Under the pieces are notes generated by a model. That model saw nothing but the letters and a program-made list of their open reading frames with translations. It was not told where the DNA came from and made no database searches. 64,000 nucleotides of DNA from Epiperipatus broadwayi (taxonomy: Eukaryota; Onychophora; Udeonychophora; Euonychophora; Peripatidae), in contig JAQFVV010006335.1 in assembly GCA_028023455.1 (NCBI GenBank), positions 2,530,412-2,594,411 of the forward strand, read 5' to 3'. Both the position numbers and the translations under genes were made by a program. Each line of letters begins with the position of its first letter. Position 1 is the first letter of the stretch. Of the stretch, positions 59,601-64,000 are shown piece after piece.

Positions 59601-59925
59601 CTAGGTTAAGTGTGATATTTTTATGATGGAGTGTTAATATGATAAGATTAGAGTCAATATATATAATTTTAAAAGAATCAAAAGGGCAGTTGTGGGAAAT
59701 AATTATGCCTGTGCCACCTGATGGTGATGATGATTGCCTTGAGCAGGCACAAAAACCTTGGCTGACTAAATATTTTGATGGATCAATTTGAGAGCTGCTG
59801 TATATTTTTGTTTCCAAAAGTCCAAGTATGTGTGGTTGTGTTGTATGTAACCATTTTTTGAGATCAAAAAGTTTTTTGGTGGCATTTAAGCCTCTAATGT
59901 TGAGAGATCCAATTTTTATCTTCAT
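56693..59925 (-). pseudogene. ORF2 of the Tx1-like LINE: endonuclease + reverse transcriptase, frameshifted
   Basis: Starts at the ATG at 59925. The endonuclease (about residues 1-230) shows IGSLNIRGLN, the catalytic Glu in GLLETKI, VFVYIPPG, LLGDFNMTY and SDHAAQFI. The open frame breaks near 58800. The RT continues in pieces: 58817-58482 (ends before PNCNGSI), 58495-58253 with LRPISMGPLGIKILERVI, about 58250-58048 with AAFDS (motif A), and 58047-57319 with AYMDDVTVFL (motif C; YMDD where many LINEs have FADD). The last piece, 57382-56693, carries CGLCHREEETQDHFLHSC, the C-terminal CCHC knuckle of L1/Tx1 ORF2. Total ~1,070 codons, normal for the clade. At least four frameshifts disable it. 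Confidence 0.88.
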
Positions 59926-59987
59926 GTTTTAAATAATTTTTTAACAGGGTATTGATTTTTATTTTATTTTTAATGCTAAATTTTTGT

Positions 59988-61560
59988 TTATATTGCAGTA
60001 GATGGATGCTGATACATATTTAAGACGTTGGGTTTATTATCAGTTTTTCTTTCATTTAATATTGCTTCAGACTCTATACAGGCAATTTGTGATGAAACCG
60101 AACAGGTGTCCATTTGTTGTTGGCTTATATCCATTTCTATTTCATCATTTTCTAAATTGTATATGTCTGATGAGTTGTGCTTTTGGTCTGTTTTTTTTGC
60201 CTTTTTGGATTCATGATTTTTACTTGGTCTGCCGGACTTCCTTTTTCCCTCTGGTGTATTCTCTTGAATAGGTGGAAGAGGGGCTTCTATTGCATCCATT
60301 ATGTTTGATGCAGTTTTGTTTATAATTGTAGTTTTTTTTATTATTGGTATCTTTATATTATCTGGATTTATATTTTCATTATATAACTGTGTGTGTTTAC
60401 TTTCTGTTTGTTGATTTTTACTTGGTACACATTTTGTTTTATTGAGATGCTGATCCTGTGATGTAATTGCTGTATTTTGTGTTGTGGTTTCTTGAGAATT
60501 ATTTTCGTTTGAATCTTGGATTTCTGTGTTAGTTTTTGTGTTATTATTTTTTTGGTTGGTCTTTGGGATAGGCAATTCTGATCCATTATTATTTTTGTTT
60601 GTGGGTGTTTGAACCTGTTTTTTCCGGTTTCTATTATTGGGTTGCCAATGGATGTAGTGTTATTATAAATTTTATTTTCATCACTGGGTTGTTCTGGGGA
60701 GAGGATTTTAGTTTGTTCACAGTGATTGCTTTTTGTGTTATCGCACTGAGTTGCTAGGTGTCCTCTCTGTCCACAGCCAAAACAAAGTGGCTTTAGACCT
60801 CTTATGTGAAGAGAGTGTCGCTTCTTGATCTGTAATCTGTGTTGGAATCGTTGAGGCGTCTACGTTTTTATGTAGTTTTATTTTAAATTCAAAACGATTA
60901 CTACATATCGGTATAGGTGTGTCTTTTAAATATATAGGCTGTAGGGCAATTACTTTTCCAAACGGGTTTATCATTTTTTGAAAATCTTGTACGTTGTATT
61001 TAAGATAAGTATTTTTAAGCACTCCAGTAATTATATTTTTCCGGTTTTCATCTATAATTACGAGTGCGTAATTATCAAGTGCTAAAATAGTGGATTGAAA
61101 CCGTTCTTTTTGCTGCTGAGTATAAAAATCAATGGTTATATATCGAGAATTTGGATGGTCGGCGATACAAGAGATTGTTTCCCATAGTGCATTTTGCGTG
61201 ATTGCTTCATATAATAAAGCTTTTGGGAAATGATATAATGAGCATTGATTATCGGTTACTGCGAGTACTAACGAAGTTGGTGAAAAAAACCTGCGAAATG
61301 TTTCAAATAACGTCCGAGACACCGTATTACTGAAATGGTCCGTCACATTTTCAAGCGTTTCTTTTGTCCAGATTGCGGCTGGGGGTTGATTTTCCTCTCG
61401 AGTGTTTAGATCAAGATTTTTAATATCATTTGTGTTTGTTCTACGGAAGCGCGGTATTTGAGTTGGTGCTGTAGTATTGCTATTACTTTTAAGTACTTTT
61501 GCATACGAAATAGGCGATGTTGAAACTAACGATGTTGTTAATTTTGTATTGGTGCTTAAT
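59988..61560 (-). pseudogene. ORF1 of the Tx1-like LINE: nucleic-acid-binding protein with CCHC knuckle, frameshifted
   Basis: The open frame runs from a stop near 61560 with no in-frame ATG before the first frameshift, so the start codon is lost or non-standard. The first part (to about 60825) has an RNA-recognition-like region (RYITIDFYTQQQKERF, then ITGVLKNTYLKYNVQDF). A one- or two-base slip in 'ctctct' near 60820 shifts the frame; the next frame gives the zinc knuckle LCFGCGQRGHLATQC (60791-60747). A second slip, in an A6 run near 60625, leads into a Lys/Gln/Asn-rich tail with a basic GKRKSGRPSK stretch, ending at 59988. Such proteins bind the element RNA. The gap to ORF2 is 62 bp. Confidence 0.82.
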
Positions 61561-61799
61561 TAGCTCAGCTTGACTGGGCAGTAGCCACGATTTATTCTGA
61601 CTCAAGTCAGTATTTTTTTAAAAAAGATATTAAAACACACCGATATTTTTCAAAAAACACTATTAATCTATTATATAATTCGATTTTTCCTGTATTATGT
61701 TTATTTTTCGCATAACAAGTTGGAACAAAAGTAAAAAATAAATACTTACATCGGAGAACTTAACGATTGCTTCTTACCTCAGCAGAGATTTGCTGCGGG

Positions 61800-61942
<143 letters not shown>

Positions 61943-63238
61943 TTAATTTAATTTATTAAACATTTAATCTCCTTGTGATAAAAAATTACACATGAAGCTT
62001 AACAAAAATACATGTGCAAATAAAACTAAAAAAATCTTAATATATAATAAAATAATTAAATAGAAAATAAAAAGTTTTTCATTATCATTAGTTATAATCA
62101 AATCCAAATGAATTTTTTCAAAGTTTTTTTTTTGATAGGTTACTAACATTAAATCCAATGTTCCTCATAAAAACATTGAAAAATTTTGTACCAAGATAAC
62201 ATTTTTGATATCTACAATGGGCTTTAAAGTATACTGGTTCAAATACTAAATTAAAATAACTTCATTTAGTTACCAGTATTGATGAAGAATAATTTTTATT
62301 CATTCTTCTATATTTAATATAATATCACAAAATATTGACTATAAATAATTGATTAATAGTTAAAACTTTAGAACACTTATATAATTCAAATCTTGGCAAA
62401 TTCAAAGGTTTAAACAAAGTAATTATTAACATAAAATTTCGTAGTGATTGCAAAGACTTCAAATAATACACTGCAGTGTTACCACATAATGTTATACCAT
62501 AACAAATTCTGCTTAAAAAAATTGTTTATATATACTTAACAGAACAGATTTATACAAACAATCTCTTAATCTATAAAAAAAAATTGAGTTTTCTTAATTT
62601 TACTTGAAGCCAAAAAATATGCTTATCCCAATGTAAATATTCATCCAAAATCAAGCCAAGGTAAGAAATTGTTGAAGTCCGGCAATTTTCTAACATGAGG
62701 TTTTATTCACATAAGAAGGCAATTGAATTAATAATTATGTAATTACATTTATTGATATTTAGCAGTAATCTGTTATTGTTCATCCATTGTGCAATTTTAA
62801 ATAAATTTTTATTCACAAGTTTCTTAAGTAAATTATGTGAAACTGCTGAAGTAACCAAAGCAGTATCATCTGCAAAACAAAAAATGTTAGAATGAAGATA
62901 AAGATCAAGCAGATCGTTAATATAAACAGTAAATCACAATGGACCCAGGACTGAACCATGAGGAGTTCTATATCTGATTATTTCAGAATCACTCAAAAAC
63001 TATTAATTTTAACAAATTGGCTTCTATTATTTAAATAAGATTTAAACCATTCAAGCATAGTACACTTTATGCCACAATAGTGTAACTTAATTATTAATAT
63101 ATCATGTAGAACACAGTCAAGTGCTTTCATTAAATCTAAATAAGTGCCTATAATTTTGAAACCTTTTTCTAAAAATTCAGTGATGGTTGAAATATGTTCA
63201 GATAAACAGAGTTCTGTAGATCATCCTGGCAAAACCCC
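61943..63238 (-). mobile_element. CR1/Jockey-like LINE fragment: reverse transcriptase and 3' end, many stops
   Basis: Reading on the minus strand from about 63238: a GxSTE-like motif, then YLDLMKALDCVLHD (motif A with the first catalytic Asp, near 63110), WFKSYLNNRSQFVKIN, GTPHGSVLGPL (motif B, near 62960), FTVYINDLLD, FADDTALV (motif C, near 62875), and LNINKC. It continues through thumb and connector remnants to a conserved end, LFAHVFLLSFMCNFLSQGD, then an (ATT)n tail. This motif set belongs to the CR1/L2/Jockey group and not to the RTE or Tx1 elements in this window. The endonuclease is missing (5' truncation) and frames shift often. The exact clade is uncertain. Confidence 0.75.
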
Positions 63239-63330
63239 ATTAATATTAAAGTTTTTCATTTTATTTGCACATGCATTTTTATTAAGTTCCATGCTTAATT
63301 TTTTATCACAAGGAAATTATATTTTAATAA
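63239..63330 (+). mobile_element. Second copy of the CR1-like LINE 3' tail, opposite strand
   Basis: Only ~90 bp of the 3' end, in the plus orientation. 'tttatttgcacatg', 'ttatcacaaggaaatta' and the peptide FLSQG match the 3' end of the minus copy (reverse of 61960-62050). It is followed by its own (ATT)n tail. It starts exactly where the minus copy begins, so the two meet head to head. Confidence 0.75.

Positions 63331-64000
<670 letters not shown>

Overview
This is a very AT-rich, repeat-dominated piece of an invertebrate animal nuclear genome. I found no intact host gene, no tRNA or rRNA gene and nothing bacterial. The animal assignment rests on the mix of elements: an RTE-type LINE, a Tx1/L1-like LINE, a CR1/Jockey-like LINE, Penelope-like elements with GIY-YIG nucleases, Ty3/gypsy-like LTR elements, and long (TA)n and (ATT)n arrays. 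The phylum cannot be fixed from the sequence. Repeat families are labelled here by letter because they were defined only by comparing parts of this window with each other.

Layout. 1-6.55 kb: family B copy 1, then family A copy 1, which is split by an RTE LINE (3135-5888, minus) with a visible target duplication. 7-9 kb: a short tandem duplication and a gag-like ORF (8118-8807). 9.19-11.89 kb: family A copy 2. 12.08-14.26 kb: family B copy 2. 14.3-16.8 kb: unassigned AT-rich DNA. 16.78-30.32 kb: one large degenerate LTR retrotransposon whose two ~2.9 kb LTRs are each split by another element. The 5' LTR holds family A copy 3 (minus, with a GIY-YIG domain) and the 3' LTR holds a 2.15 kb solo-LTR-like element (family F). 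31.3-33.4 kb: a decayed Penelope-like element with a foldback leader, reverse transcriptase and GIY-YIG remnants. 36-38.3 kb: family B copy 3, inverted. 41.02-43.21 kb: second F copy. 43.23-47.65 kb: an LTR element with 1.5 kb LTRs, PBS, PPT and only a broken gag inside. 47.70-48.01 kb: a 309 bp palindrome whose two arms each carry a hammerhead-ribozyme-like motif. 51.5-52.3 kb: a large foldback with tRNA-like heads at its centre. 53.5-55.2 kb: probable fourth B copy. 56.45-61.80 kb: a nearly full-length Tx1/L1-like LINE (minus) lying within an (AAT)n array. 61.9-63.5 kb: two head-to-head copies of a CR1-like LINE tail.

How the parts relate. The elements are nested and many of their ends abut (TA)n or (ATT)n arrays, so microsatellites look like preferred landing sites or by-products of insertion. 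All coding regions are interrupted, so the elements are relics; the Tx1-like LINE is the best preserved. The candidates most worth testing are the hammerhead-like pair at 47.8 kb, the gag-only LTR element, and the (ATT)n-associated Tx1-like LINE.
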